From assembly GCF_001465595.2 (NCBI RefSeq), contig NZ_CP013481.2, positions 3,286,001-3,350,000 on the forward strand: DNA of 64,000 nt, read 5' to 3'. Every line of letters begins with the position of its first letter. Position 1 is the first letter of the stretch. Shown piece after piece: positions 18,978-28,773 of this stretch. A program made the translations under genes and the position numbers. This stretch comes from Pandoraea apista (lineage in GTDB: Bacteria; Pseudomonadota; Gammaproteobacteria; Burkholderiales; Burkholderiaceae). Under the pieces are notes generated by a model. It saw only the letters and a list, made by a program, of their open reading frames with translations. It was not told the DNA's origin and made no database searches.

Positions 18978-20870
18978 TCAGATCTCGATCTTCGTCCCCA
19001 GCTCAACCACGCGGTTCGCGGGAATACTGAAGAAGTCGGTCGGTTTGGCCGCATTCTGATGCATCCAGGCGAACAGGCGTTCGCGCCAGATCGACATACC
19101 CGGCAGCTTGGTCGGCACCACGGTCTCGCGCGCGAGGAAGAACGACGTATCCATCAGCTCGAAGTGCATGTCCGTCTTCTCTTCGAGCAGATGAAGCACT
19201 TCCTTCACGTCGGGCGTTTCGTTGAAACCGAAGGTGGCAACCACGCTGTACAGGCCACCCGTGTGATCCTTGACCTCGATACGATTGGCGTCTTCGACAT
19301 ACGGCACGTCGACCGTGCGGAAGGTCAGGAAGATAGTGCGCTCATGCAGAATGCGGTTGTGCTTGAGGTTGTGCAGCAGGCTCACCGGCACCAATGTGTT
19401 GCCCCCCGTCAGATAAATCGCAGTGCCGGCCACGCGATGCGGTGGATGGGCAAGCAGGCCCTGCAGGAACGGCCCGAGCGGAATACCGTCGGCGGCCGTA
19501 CGCTCCCGCAGCAACTGACGCCCCTTGTGCCAGGTCATCAGCATGAAGAACAGGAACGCACCCAGCGCCAGCGGCAACCATCCGCCCTCTTCGACCTTGA
19601 TCAGGTTCGCGCCAAAGAACGCGAAGTCGACCACGAGGAAGCCGGCAATGATCAGCGCCACCAGGAACTTGTTCCAGTTCCAGACCTTGACCATGACCAC
19701 GCAGGCGAGAATCGTCGTGATGACCATCGTGGTCGTCACCGCGATACCGTACGCCGCCGCCAGATTGCTCGACGACTTGAACGCCAGCACGATCCAGATG
19801 ATGACCAGCAGCAGCGCCCAGTTGATCACCGGCATGTAGATTTGTCCGATCTCGCGATCCGACGTATGCAGGATCTTCATGCGCGGCACGTAGCCCAGTT
19901 GAATGGCCTGGCTAGTCAGCGAGAATGCCCCCGAGATCACGGCCTGCGAGGCAATCACGGTGGCTGCCGTTGCCACGATCACGAGCGGCAACAGCGCCCA
20001 GTCCGGCGCCAACAGGAAGAACGGGTTCTCGATGGCCTTCGGATTCGTGAGCAGCAGTGCGCCCTGACCGAAGTAATTCAACGTCAGCGCCGGGAACACC
20101 AATGCCGTCCATGCGAATCGGATCGGACGAATCCCGAAGTGCCCCATGTCGGCATACAGCGCCTCGGCACCGGTCAGCACCAGGAACACCGAGCCCAGCA
20201 CGATATAGGCTTGCAGGGCGTGCGTGCGAATGAAATGGATGCCGTAGTACGGGTTGATCGCCTTGATGATCTCAGGCGCCGCGACGATGTTGTACACACC
20301 GAGCACACCGAGAATCACGAACCACGTCACCATCACCGGCCCAAACAGGCGACCGACCTTGGCCGTACCCGACTTCTGCATCGAGAACAGGATGATGAGA
20401 ATGACGATCGTGATCGGCAAGACGAAGCGCGTGAGCGAAGGCGCCGCAATCTCCAGGCCCTCGACCGCCGACATCACGGAGATGGCCGGCGTGATCACCG
20501 CATCGCCGTAGAACATGCAGGCGCCGAACATACCGAGCATCATCAGCACCGATGCCCACCTGCTGCCCGCCCGCACACTGCGCAGGCTCAGCGCCATCAG
20601 CGCGAGCACACCGCCTTCGCCACGGTTGTCCGCACGCATCACGAACAGCACGTATTTGAGAGAGACCACGATCACCAGCGCCCAGAACAGCAACGAGATG
20701 ATGCCGAACACGGCCTGCGGGTTAAACGGAATGCCGTGCTGTGGATCGAAACATTCCTTGAGCGCATAGAGCGGGCTGGTGCCGATATCGCCGAAGACCA
20801 CGCCGATGGCCGCCACCATGAGCGCGGGCATGGCCTGAGGGCGCTGCCCGTGTCGTATGTTTTGCGTCAT
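18978..20870 (-). CDS. kup: Kup-type potassium uptake protein
   Basis: Low-affinity, proton-coupled K+ transporter of the inner membrane. The 630-residue protein has about 12 membrane helices in the first 430 residues, beginning with the family signature [16 protein letters not shown], and a C-terminal cytoplasmic domain of about 190 residues with [15 protein letters not shown] and [18 protein letters not shown] segments. Length and motifs are normal. It stands alone on the minus strand with its own terminator and a TAGAAT -10 box upstream. Confidence 0.95.
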   Translation of the reverse strand: MTQNIRHGQRPQAMPALMVAAIGVVFGDIGTSPLYALKECFDPQHGIPFNPQAVFGIISLLFWALVIVVSLKYVLFVMRADNRGEGGVLALMALSLRSVRAGSRWASVLMMLGMFGACMFYGDAVITPAISVMSAVEGLEIAAPSLTRFVLPITIVILIILFSMQKSGTAKVGRLFGPVMVTWFVILGVLGVYNIVAAPEIIKAINPYYGIHFIRTHALQAYIVLGSVFLVLTGAEALYADMGHFGIRPIRFAWTALVFPALTLNYFGQGALLLTNPKAIENPFFLLAPDWALLPLVIVATAATVIASQAVISGAFSLTSQAIQLGYVPRMKILHTSDREIGQIYMPVINWALLLVIIWIVLAFKSSSNLAAAYGIAVTTTMVITTILACVVMVKVWNWNKFLVALIIAGFLVVDFAFFGANLIKVEEGGWLPLALGAFLFFMLMTWHKGRQLLRERTAADGIPLGPFLQGLLAHPPHRVAGTAIYLTGGNTLVPVSLLHNLKHNRILHERTIFLTFRTVDVPYVEDANRIEVKDHTGGLYSVVATFGFNETPDVKEVLHLLEEKTDMHFELMDTSFFLARETVVPTKLPGMSIWRERLFAWMHQNAAKPTDFFSIPANRVVELGTKIEI

Positions 20871-21232
20871 AAGGTTTGGGTAATCGCTTTATTGCGCTGC
20901 ACAAAATGGGCGCTATTCTAACTGGGCGCCGGTTCCCTCGCCAGTCCGGACAGGTGCTAGGTGCCAGACGTTCTACATGACATGCCCTGCTAGGATAATT
21001 CGAGCCGCGCCCCGTGACCAGCACGGCAACACAAGGGTTTAGCCTCCCTATGAGGGTGCGCCGTCGCGCACGCGGCACCGCATTTCGAGTTGCAAATGCG
21101 AGACATATGCCAGGCATGGGTCATTCGTATATCGACAGCCTTGCCAATTGCGTGTAGGTCCCCGTACACCAACCCGCTGCGCCCCGTCGGACGGGCATCT
21201 GCGGCCGTAACAGGACGCATCCGCCCATGAAA
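20871..21232. other. kup upstream region, no gene seen
   Basis: No credible coding frame. It holds a TAGAAT -10 box for kup (minus strand, 20915-20920) with a weak CTGGCG-like -35 about 18 bases upstream. The remaining 300 bases contain short inverted repeats but no riboswitch that I can name. Confidence 0.4.
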
Positions 21233-21254
21233 AAAGCCGCCCGAAGGCGGCTTT
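21233..21254 (-). terminator. rho-independent terminator of the DUF2968 gene
   Basis: A 9-bp stem AAAGCCGCC/GGCGGCTTT with loop CGAA; on the minus strand it ends in a T-run. It lies 54 bases after the DUF2968 stop. Confidence 0.9.
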
Positions 21255-21307
21255 CTCACATCCTGAGACGTCGAGCCTCGACCAACGACCGCCGACGCAC
21301 CAGGTGT

Positions 21308-22036
21308 TTAATGACGACGCGTCGTCTTGCGGTTGCCGGTGCCCTTGACCGAGCGCACGAGATCCGAATCGGCGCTGTTCTGCTCGGCCTCCAGCGAACG
21401 GATCTGACCTTGCAGGTCCGTCAGGCGAATACGCGCAGCGCTGCGCTCCGTTTCCAGTGCCGCGGCCTGCTCGCGCACAGCCTGCTGATTCTGGGCCAGC
21501 GCTTGCTCCTGCTGACGCTGAATCGCGAGATCGTTCTGCACGGCGTTCAGGCGCGCCTCGCTTTCAGCAAGTTGGCGTTCCATCATCGCCTTTTGGGCTT
21601 CGAGCTTGATGCGACGGATTTCAACGTCGGCGAGCACTTGCGTCTGACGGACGAAATCGCCGTATAGCGCTTCGGCCTTCTTCTCGTTGCCCACCTTCAC
21701 CACGCGCCAGAACTGGCCTTCATGGAACAGGGCAACGTAGTAACCCATCGTCTGCGGATAGAACAACAGGCTTGCGCCGTAGCGACCGTTGTACGTAGTG
21801 CGAAGTTCGGTAACGTCCTTGTTCTGGATACGATCGCGCAGTTCCTGAATCGCCCCCGAGGCAGCCGCCGGAGCGGTAGCCGATTGCGCAGGCACTGCCG
21901 GAGCCGCGAGTTGAGCGGGCGTCGCGCCGGTCACATCCCTGACCGCGTCGGCAGCCCCCGCCGACGTTCCCCAGGCTGCCAGGCATGCCACCCCCACGCC
22001 CAACCATAACCGCCCCCGGCAATCACTGATTTTCAT
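21308..22036 (-). CDS. DUF2968 exported coiled-coil protein
   Basis: A 242-residue protein of DUF2968, found mainly in Burkholderiales, with no known function. A signal peptide (about 1-28, ending SAGA) is followed by an Ala/Pro-rich stretch, a compact domain with LRTTYNGRYGASLLFY and YYVALFHEGQFWRVVKVG (about 75-120), then a long coiled coil (about 125-225) and a basic end RKTTRRH. Probably periplasmic. It lies after the sigma-54 activator gene on the same strand, 325 bases away, and ends the minus-strand block. Confidence 0.82.
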   Translation of the reverse strand: MKISDCRGRLWLGVGVACLAAWGTSAGAADAVRDVTGATPAQLAAPAVPAQSATAPAAASGAIQELRDRIQNKDVTELRTTYNGRYGASLLFYPQTMGYYVALFHEGQFWRVVKVGNEKKAEALYGDFVRQTQVLADVEIRRIKLEAQKAMMERQLAESEARLNAVQNDLAIQRQQEQALAQNQQAVREQAAALETERSAARIRLTDLQGQIRSLEAEQNSADSDLVRSVKGTGNRKTTRRH

Positions 22037-22361
22037 CTGATCTGTTTTCCTGTTATCGACCGGATCGTTTCACGACCCTTATTCGTCGCATTCAATCGCC
22101 ACCCCGGACTCCGTCCCGAGGATCTGAGACCTGCGTATTTGTGGAATGATAACCGCATGCCCGCAACAGCCGACAATTCTATCCATTGCGACGCGCTCTT
22201 CCAAGCAGGGAATGCGTTATTGTGCCCGACCGATTTCATCTGTTGATACCGCGCAACTACGGGGTCTGCGCGAGTTCCTCTGAGCGGAACGTTCTTGTCA
22301 GACAAATCCCGTCATGCGAACGAAAATTCAGCCGTTGCCTACACGAAAAACCGTTGGGCAC
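22037..22361. other. gap between the DUF2968 gene and the sigma-54 activator gene
   Basis: 325 bases. A 90-codon frame (22033-22305, minus) overlaps the DUF2968 start and has no Shine-Dalgarno or family likeness, so I do not call it. I see no strong terminator, and no sigma-54 site on either strand. Confidence 0.4.
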
Positions 22362-23759
22362 TCACGCTTCGTACTCGTTCGCCAGTTCCGAGTCGTTGCC
22401 GAGGATCTGATACTTGCGCATTTTTTCCCAGAGCACCTTGCGGCTGATGCCCAGTGCGTTGGCCGTATCCTGACGCCGCCAGCCATTGGCATCGAGTGCC
22501 GTGACGATACGTGCGCGCTCGGCTGCGTCCCAGCGCGCACGGTCGGTGAGCGGGCCACCGCGCGACGGATCGTCACCACGCACGACCGAGCCAATGGATA
22601 GCGCGTCGAAGATCGGGCGAATGCGCCGTTCGTCCCACCCGCCCAATTGCCGGTAGATGATACCGACGCGCTCGGCGATGTTACGCATCTCGCGCACATT
22701 ACCGGGAAACACCCCGCCCTCCACCAGTTCGCGCAGCCACGGCGGCACCTGCTCGCCCACTTCGCTATTGCCCACGACCTTGCCGAGGTAGGTCGTGAAA
22801 ACGGCCAGCTTATCGACCGGCCCGCGCTCTTCGAGGCTGGGGATATGCAGCTCGATGACGGCAAGCCGGTAGAACAGGTCGGCGCGAAACAACTCATCGC
22901 GCACCATCGTCTTGAGGTTCTTGTTGGTGGCCGCCACGAGCCGGAAGTCGAGCTTCACCGGCTGCGCCGAACCCAGCCGCGTTACCGCACTATCTTCCAG
23001 CACTCGCAGCAGCTTGACCTGTTGATACAACGGCAGATCGCCGATTTCGTCGAGAAAGAGCGTGCCGTCGTTGGCTTGTTCGAAATAGCCCTTGTGCGAA
23101 TAAAGCGCCCCCGTGAACGCGCCTTTGGCGTGACCGAAGAAATGCGACTCGAACAGCCCGTCCGGAATCGCACCGCAGTTCACGGCAACGAAAGGTCCTT
23201 GTCCATAGTGACTATGCTTGTCGTGCAGCAGGCGGGCGATGCGCTCCTTGCCTACGCCGGTCTCGCCGTGAATAAGCACGTTCGAATCGCAATCGGCAAA
23301 GGCGTCCACCTCGGCGAGCAGCCCGAGCATGGCACTCGACTGGGCAACGAGCGGATCGGCCGGCGCCGGCGCACGGTCGGCTTCGGCAATAGCGCCCGAG
23401 AGCTTGAAGATAAGCGTGCGCAGTTCCGCGCCCGAGAAGTCGAGCGTGAGGATGTTGCTGTACTCGGGCGGATAGACACGCGGATCGTTCTCTCGCGGCG
23501 TGGTCGCCACCCAGATGACGGGCATGCCGTGGCCCAGTTGCCACTCCTGCGCGTTGGTCGACGCACCTTCGATCACCGACACGCTGACCACTGCGATGGA
23601 CGGGCGCGCCTTGGTGCGCTCGCGCGACAGATCCATGCCGTCGGCGCGAATGACCTCCATATCGAAGCTCGCGAGGCAATGCGCTACCCGGTCGGCAATA
23701 TCCGACTTGCCTTCCCACACGTACACATCGAGATCTTCACGTATTGGCTTGCTTTTCAT
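22362..23759 (-). CDS. sigma-54-dependent activator with a degenerate receiver domain
   Basis: A 465-residue bacterial enhancer-binding protein. Residues about 10-125 look like a receiver fold but have SIAVVSVSV where the phospho-accepting Asp should be, so classic phosphorylation is unlikely; FleQ and VpsR are known examples of such pseudo-receivers. The AAA+ domain has Walker A GETGVGKE, the sigma-54 contact motif GAFTGA, Walker [12 protein letters not shown] and an arginine-finger region [10 protein letters not shown] Fis-type helix-turn-helix ends the protein ([20 protein letters not shown]). It follows the tadG-like gene at 108 bases and is probably the local regulator of the Tad pilus and/or the plus-strand lipoprotein cluster. 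Confidence 0.9.
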   Translation of the reverse strand: MKSKPIREDLDVYVWEGKSDIADRVAHCLASFDMEVIRADGMDLSRERTKARPSIAVVSVSVIEGASTNAQEWQLGHGMPVIWVATTPRENDPRVYPPEYSNILTLDFSGAELRTLIFKLSGAIAEADRAPAPADPLVAQSSAMLGLLAEVDAFADCDSNVLIHGETGVGKERIARLLHDKHSHYGQGPFVAVNCGAIPDGLFESHFFGHAKGAFTGALYSHKGYFEQANDGTLFLDEIGDLPLYQQVKLLRVLEDSAVTRLGSAQPVKLDFRLVAATNKNLKTMVRDELFRADLFYRLAVIELHIPSLEERGPVDKLAVFTTYLGKVVGNSEVGEQVPPWLRELVEGGVFPGNVREMRNIAERVGIIYRQLGGWDERRIRPIFDALSIGSVVRGDDPSRGGPLTDRARWDAAERARIVTALDANGWRRQDTANALGISRKVLWEKMRKYQILGNDSELANEYEA

Positions 23760-23845
23760 GCTGGTCCGCTGGTCGACGTTCGCCCTCGGCGTTCGTCATG
23801 GTGAAGTTCAGTGTTTCGATCTTGCTACGTTTGCGCTCCGGAGGC

Positions 23846-23864
23846 GGCCCCGTCGAGCGGGGCC
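23846..23864. other. hairpin after the tadG-like gene
   Basis: A 7-bp stem GGCCCCG/CGGGGCC with a 5-base loop starts 3 bases after the tadG-like stop. No T-tract on the minus strand. It may reduce read-through from the pilus operon into the activator gene. Confidence 0.35.
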
Positions 23865-23867
23865 TTG

Positions 23868-25973
23868 CTACTGCACGAGTTGTACCAGACCGTTCTGGCA
23901 GTCGATGCTGTCCACGGTCACCGTTGTCATGCCGAGTGTGACGCCCAACGACGAGAGCAGCGTGTTGAGCAAATTGCTCAGCGGCGAGAGCAACGGATTG
24001 AGCAAGGTGTAGAGAATACTGCCGAGTACCGGAGAAATATCGGCGGTCCCGATGGACCCCGACACAGCGTTGACACGGCACTGATTCGCCCCGCTGCCCG
24101 CCAGATTGCACACCAGATCGGAGAGCCCGCCCAGCAGGCCGTTCACGATCCCGCCAAGGGTATTGACCAGCCCTGTGACGAGTCCGCCTACGCCGCCGAG
24201 GACTTGTGGCAGGTTCAACGTGAGCACGCCACCGAGCGTGGTATTCAGCGCATTCGTCGTTGCCTTCAGTCCGGAGGCGGCACTACTGAGAAACGAGTTG
24301 ACCGTCGAGATGGTGAGACCCTCCGCCGACGACGGCACGTTGTTCACCAGACCAGTGCCGATCGTGCCCGATGTCGACGAGCCCGACGCACTCACATCCA
24401 GCGACAGGCCCGCGATCAGCGCGGTAACGATCTGGGTCAGGTTCACACTGGAACCGACCGGGCCGATTGCCTGTGGGAACGGACCGTTAAACGTCAAAGG
24501 CGCGGGTGAATTGGTTACGAGCGACAGGTTGACGTTGCCACCGACGTTGATCAGCCCCAGCAGCGTCGCGATGTTCGTGCGTTGCGTCATGAGGGTGGTG
24601 CAACTTGCCGGGTTCGTCGTAACATCCACTCCGCTGGACGTACCGCCTACACACACGTTCACCAGCCCCGACGTGACCTGCAGGGTCGTCGAGGGCGTCG
24701 CGCCGCATTGCAGCGCCGTGACCTTGGCTGTCGACTGGGCAACCTCGAGCACGAGCGGCAAATTCAGTTGCGTACCGAGGCCATTGAGTAGCCCGCCAAG
24801 CGTGCCTGCCGACGAGTTGACCGTCAGGAACAGTCGAACCTGTGCCGTGGTCGCAGTCGCCCCGACACCCCCCACCCCCAATTGTGGCGGCGAGATAACG
24901 CGGGCCACGACCGACACCGTGCCTCCCAGAATCGAGAGCGACGGGATCGCCACAGCATTGTTGCTATTGGCCCCGACGACGGCGGCCGAAATCAGATCGG
25001 CAATGCCGATATTGGCATTGAGTGCATTCGCCGCCGTGACACCGGCCGCGTCGATATTGGCGATAATGCCCGGCGTCGTCGCCGTCCCGAACAAGTTGAT
25101 CGGCAAGTTCAACACCGGACTGCTAGCGAACACGTTGATAAATTTATTCAGTGCTGTCACAGATGCCGAAAGCGCACCGTTCTGCGTGATGAGCGCCGTA
25201 TTCGTCGCACTTAGTAACGCCCCCACCGTCAGGTTCTTCACGGCGGCAACCCCCGAGAGCGACGCCACCGTGACATCTCCGGTCACCCCCACCCCAAGGG
25301 CCTGCAACAGTCCCATGGGCGTGATGTTCACACCGACGAGTTGTTGAGCCGCCGCCACGTACAACTGCGGGGAGATCCCCACCGCAGTCAGCAGCGGCGC
25401 CAGTATGGAATTATTGGCGTTTAGCGCAAGCACCCCCGAATCGACAGTGAACGTCACCACGGCGGGCGCCTTACGGGCGATGGCGGTGGCCGAAATCGTG
25501 CGCGTGCCGACGAGTTGGAAGAATGAAGGAACCGACAGCGTCAACGTGACCGACACCGCGTTACCGCTTGCCGCACTCGCCGCATTGCCCGGCGTGAAGG
25601 GAACGAACGTGCCGGGGCCTGTGGCGCTCGCTGCGGGCGATGTCCACACGCCGCACGACGAGGACACCGTCAGCGTCGGCGCGTTGATGTTCGCCGTAGC
25701 GTTCGCCGAGGCAACTGCGGCAAACGAGGTAGCGTTGGCGCACCCGGGAAGCGTCTGCGCGCCTGCGAGCGCTGCCATATCGGCGGCGCGCTGCAAGTTA
25801 CGGCGCTGCATGAACGCATTGCCGGCATCGAGGGCGAACGCGAGAATCAGCACCACGATCAGAAAGATGAAGGACAGCACCGGCACAGACCCTCGCTGCC
25901 GCCCGCCGGGAGGCATGACAGCCGTGACTGGCGTTACACGAGCCGTTTGGCGCACACGCGCACGCGATGTCAT
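23868..25973 (-). CDS. tadG: TadG-like pilus assembly protein
   Basis: A 701-residue protein with the TadE/TadG-type N-terminus: a basic leader, one membrane helix (about residues 31-48) and the signature LDAGNAFMQRRNLQRAADMAALAGAQ. The rest is a long Ala/Gly/Val/Thr-rich extracytoplasmic region with few charges and only a handful of cysteines. I cannot see the MIDAS motif of a von Willebrand A domain, which many TadG proteins carry. It starts 6 bases after the DUF3613 gene and ends the pilus operon. TadG proteins are pseudopilin-like or envelope-spanning parts of Tad systems. Confidence 0.8.
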   Translation of the reverse strand: MTSRARVRQTARVTPVTAVMPPGGRQRGSVPVLSFIFLIVVLILAFALDAGNAFMQRRNLQRAADMAALAGAQTLPGCANATSFAAVASANATANINAPTLTVSSSCGVWTSPAASATGPGTFVPFTPGNAASAASGNAVSVTLTLSVPSFFQLVGTRTISATAIARKAPAVVTFTVDSGVLALNANNSILAPLLTAVGISPQLYVAAAQQLVGVNITPMGLLQALGVGVTGDVTVASLSGVAAVKNLTVGALLSATNTALITQNGALSASVTALNKFINVFASSPVLNLPINLFGTATTPGIIANIDAAGVTAANALNANIGIADLISAAVVGANSNNAVAIPSLSILGGTVSVVARVISPPQLGVGGVGATATTAQVRLFLTVNSSAGTLGGLLNGLGTQLNLPLVLEVAQSTAKVTALQCGATPSTTLQVTSGLVNVCVGGTSSGVDVTTNPASCTTLMTQRTNIATLLGLINVGGNVNLSLVTNSPAPLTFNGPFPQAIGPVGSSVNLTQIVTALIAGLSLDVSASGSSTSGTIGTGLVNNVPSSAEGLTISTVNSFLSSAASGLKATTNALNTTLGGVLTLNLPQVLGGVGGLVTGLVNTLGGIVNGLLGGLSDLVCNLAGSGANQCRVNAVSGSIGTADISPVLGSILYTLLNPLLSPLSNLLNTLLSSLGVTLGMTTVTVDSIDCQNGLVQLVQ

Positions 25974-25979
25974 GACACA

Positions 25980-26567
25980 TCACTGGCTCGCGCCAGCTCC
26001 CGTAGCCGGAGGTGCAGCGCCACCGCCGCCTCCGCCGCCGCTTGCGCTATCGCTCTGGATCATCGTCGGATAAAACTGCGGAATCGGGTAAGCAAAACTA
26101 TCCAGGTAGCGCTTGTACGCGCGCGAGGCGGTTGCCCCCAGCATTGGCAAGCCGGGCCCGGCGGCCAGATTGCTCGCTTGCAGTGCGAGCAAACCTTCAG
26201 TCTCGTCCCCAAGCATGCCGTCGCGGGCGTGCTCACCCACACGCAACGGCGTATCTCGACGAACCACGTCCCTCGGTACGCGTCTCTCTTGCGTCGCAGG
26301 TGCCGCCGCCGGGGCGGTTTGCGCCACTTGTGCCTGCCCCGCGTCGCCGGCGGCGGGCATCTGCTGAACCACAGGTGCTGTCTGCGCCGGCGCAGGAGCC
26401 GGGGCAGTCACGTAACGGGTGTCGGCACTCCCCATCGATCCGGTGATCGGCACGTTGCTCTGCGCCACGGCCACGCCGCTCCAGATTGCCAGTACAGCCA
26501 CACTAAGCTGTGCCGCCCGAAGCGGCCGGGAGCCCGTTTTTCCTTGTAATTTCTGGACTGCCATCAT
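25980..26567 (-). CDS. DUF3613 protein of the Tad locus
   Basis: A 195-residue exported protein. The signal peptide (about 15-36, ending GVAVAQ) is followed by a Pro/Ala/Gln-rich linker, then the DUF3613 segment (about 115-165) with VGEHARDGMLGDETEGLLALQ, AAGPGLPMLGATASRAYKRY and LDSFAYPIPQFY, and a Gly-rich tail. The start follows GGGAG at about 7 bases. DUF3613 genes recur in Tad loci of beta-proteobacteria, so a role in pilus assembly is likely, but none is established to my knowledge. Confidence 0.8.
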   Translation of the reverse strand: MMAVQKLQGKTGSRPLRAAQLSVAVLAIWSGVAVAQSNVPITGSMGSADTRYVTAPAPAPAQTAPVVQQMPAAGDAGQAQVAQTAPAAAPATQERRVPRDVVRRDTPLRVGEHARDGMLGDETEGLLALQASNLAAGPGLPMLGATASRAYKRYLDSFAYPIPQFYPTMIQSDSASGGGGGGGAAPPATGAGASQ

Positions 26568-26637
26568 CGTGTCTCCCTGGTATTACGCGACTCGCATGAG
26601 GTGTCTGGCGTCGTGCATGAATGGAGAAAGCCCTGTG

Positions 26638-27729
26638 TCATTGCGAATGGCCGAAACGATCGAGCATCGACGTTGGCATGTCGCTGCGGCTCACATCGCC
26701 TGCGCGCGCCAGCTTGGCGTCTGACGTTGCGGCCTTGACCTGCGTTTGCGCGGGCCCCGCGACCGATTCGCTCCCCGAGGTCAGACGCACGACCACCGGG
26801 CCGTCGCCGGTGCCGGCTGCGTTGGCATTCGCACCCGCACTTCCTGCCCCGCGCTGCGCTGCCGTCGCCACGCGCGGGGCCGGCGGCGCGATGGTGGCCG
26901 CCGCCTGTGCAGCCGCGCGTGCAGCCTCGGCTCGGCGCGCCTTCACCCGCGCACCGATATCCGCCGCGAGCTTGTCGATAGCGTCGCGCGTGGCTTGCGG
27001 CATCTTCGCGTGCGTCATCATGTCCTCCGCGCGCGATCGCTCACCGGCCACCACGAGATACACCGCCAGATTGCTGAGCACTTTACGGCTGTCGGGCCGC
27101 AACTCGGCCGCCTGAGCGAGCGGCACGCGCGCCGCACCGGTGTCCCCGTTGTTCAGCAACGCGAAGCCGAGATCGCTCAGATAAAACGCCTCGGTCGGTG
27201 CGCGAGACACCGCTTCGCGCAACGCCTGCGCCGCCGCCGCATAATCCTTGCGTTGCGCCGCGACCAGCCCCAGGCCGTGCCATGCCGCAGCGGATTCGTC
27301 CCCAACCAACAGTAAGCGGTAGGCTTGTTCGGCAGCATCGGGTTGACCAGTCTCGCGCAGGGCATCAGCGCGCAGAATATCGATATCCGGCGCCGTACCG
27401 TATTGAAGACGAAACTGTTCGATGTGTGCGAGCGACGCAAAATACGACCCTTGCTCCTGCATCTGACGGATCATCGACAAATACAATTCGCGCGAATCCG
27501 GCTTGGCTGCCCGGGCCTTCTCTTCGTCGTTCTGCTGGGCTTGCATCAGCGCGGCGGCCGACGGTGCGCCATAACCGCCAATGCGCGGACCACCGCATCC
27601 GGCGAGCGTTGCCGCGCACAGCATGGCGATCAATGCTCCCGCTATCGCGCGTGCGGATTGGCGTTCGTGTTGGGCAACGGCCACCGTCATGGTGTCCGGT
27701 TGGGCGTGCGTCGAGATAGGCAAGGTCAC
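26638..27729 (-). CDS. tadD: TPR lipoprotein TadD
   Basis: Tad pilus assembly lipoprotein, thought to act as pilotin or scaffold for the secretin. The 363-residue protein starts at a GTG that overlaps the tadC stop (GTGA) and has GGAGG about 7 bases upstream. The lipobox is TLAGC (Cys about 45), followed by TPR repeats (about 95-235; AAWHGLGLVAAQRKDYAAAAQALREAV is one unit in two parts). The last 120 residues are Ala-rich and low in complexity. A shorter start at 27690 is possible. Confidence 0.88.
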   Translation of the reverse strand: MTLPISTHAQPDTMTVAVAQHERQSARAIAGALIAMLCAATLAGCGGPRIGGYGAPSAAALMQAQQNDEEKARAAKPDSRELYLSMIRQMQEQGSYFASLAHIEQFRLQYGTAPDIDILRADALRETGQPDAAEQAYRLLLVGDESAAAWHGLGLVAAQRKDYAAAAQALREAVSRAPTEAFYLSDLGFALLNNGDTGAARVPLAQAAELRPDSRKVLSNLAVYLVVAGERSRAEDMMTHAKMPQATRDAIDKLAADIGARVKARRAEAARAAAQAAATIAPPAPRVATAAQRGAGSAGANANAAGTGDGPVVVRLTSGSESVAGPAQTQVKAATSDAKLARAGDVSRSDMPTSMLDRFGHSQ

Positions 27730-28754
27730 TGCATGGCCTCCATCGATTTGGTCAGCGAGAGAATCGCCGGGCCCGCGACGACCAGCATCAGCGCGGGCAG
27801 GAGGGTCAGCATCATCGCCAGCGTCATCTTCACGGTGAGCTTGCCGATGCGCTCTTTCATCGTCTGCCGACGTTGTTCGCGCAGACGGTCACTGAACTGC
27901 TGCAACGGCTCCTGCACGGCGCCGCCGTGTTGCTCGACCTGCACGATAAGGCGCACCAGCGCTCGCAGATCGTCGTTGTCGTAGACCTCGCGCAGCCGGG
28001 CCATGGACGCTTCTCGCCCACGTCCGGAGGCATGTTGGCGATTGGCGTTCTCGAACTCCCTGGACAGAATCGGTAACACCTCTCGGAAGTCAGTCACCAT
28101 CACGTACAGGCTTTGATCCATCGACAGCCCCACCCCCTGCAACAAGCGCAACAAGTCGATGAGCAACGGCAACTCTTCAACCAGATCGCGACGGCGTTGA
28201 CCCGCCTTGCGCTGGACGAAGAACTTCGGCGCGAGCACCCCGGCCCCGGCGGCACCGATCAGACGCAGGATCGTGCTCAACCCGCCACCGCCCGGAAACC
28301 ACAGCCAGACGAGCACCGGGAGTACGACGGCCAGCGCCACCCGCGCAAACAGGAAGAGCGACTTGGCTCGCACACTGTCGTAGCCGCACTGCGCGAGCAA
28401 TAGCCGATCTTCGGCGGCGATCAGATGCTGCCCGAGGCGTGTCTCCGACCACTGCTTGCCAAGGGCCGACGCGCGATCGATCAGTACGCGCCACCCCCGC
28501 CCCCCGCCTTTCGCCTCAAGCCCGTCGTCATCGCCGTTCGCACGCAGCCCGCCCGGCGCAGTCGCGGCGCGCAGCGCCGCCAGCGCCTGTTGCTGGCGGC
28601 TCGCCAGCACCTGATCGATCATGCGTTCGCTACGGCCCTGACGCACCGCGCGCAACAATATGGCCGACGCGCCCAGCAGCAATCCCGCCGCGACCATCAA
28701 CAGGCCCAGCATCATCCACAAATGCGAATCGGACGACAGCGACGACAGATTCAT
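27726..28754 (-). CDS. tadC: Tad pilus inner-membrane platform protein TadC
   Basis: A 342-residue protein of the type II secretion GspF family that, with TadB, forms the membrane platform moved by the TadA ATPase. It has an N-terminal membrane helix (about 13-35), a pair near 120-160, the GspF-type cytoplasmic domain (LPLLIDLLRLLQGVGLSMDQSL) and C-terminal helices ending LPALMLVVAGPAILSL. The start 19 bases after the tadB stop follows GAGGGA and is preferred to a 20-codon upstream extension that would overlap tadB. Its TGA overlaps the tadD GTG. Confidence 0.9.
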   Translation of the reverse strand: MNLSSLSSDSHLWMMLGLLMVAAGLLLGASAILLRAVRQGRSERMIDQVLASRQQQALAALRAATAPGGLRANGDDDGLEAKGGGRGWRVLIDRASALGKQWSETRLGQHLIAAEDRLLLAQCGYDSVRAKSLFLFARVALAVVLPVLVWLWFPGGGGLSTILRLIGAAGAGVLAPKFFVQRKAGQRRRDLVEELPLLIDLLRLLQGVGLSMDQSLYVMVTDFREVLPILSREFENANRQHASGRGREASMARLREVYDNDDLRALVRLIVQVEQHGGAVQEPLQQFSDRLREQRRQTMKERIGKLTVKMTLAMMLTLLPALMLVVAGPAILSLTKSMEAMQ

Positions 28755-28773
28755 CTCGTTAAGTCCCTCGCGC

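Noticed and set aside
22033..22305. 90-codon frame on the minus strand between the DUF2968 and activator genes
   Set aside because: It overlaps the DUF2968 start, lacks a Shine-Dalgarno and has no family likeness.
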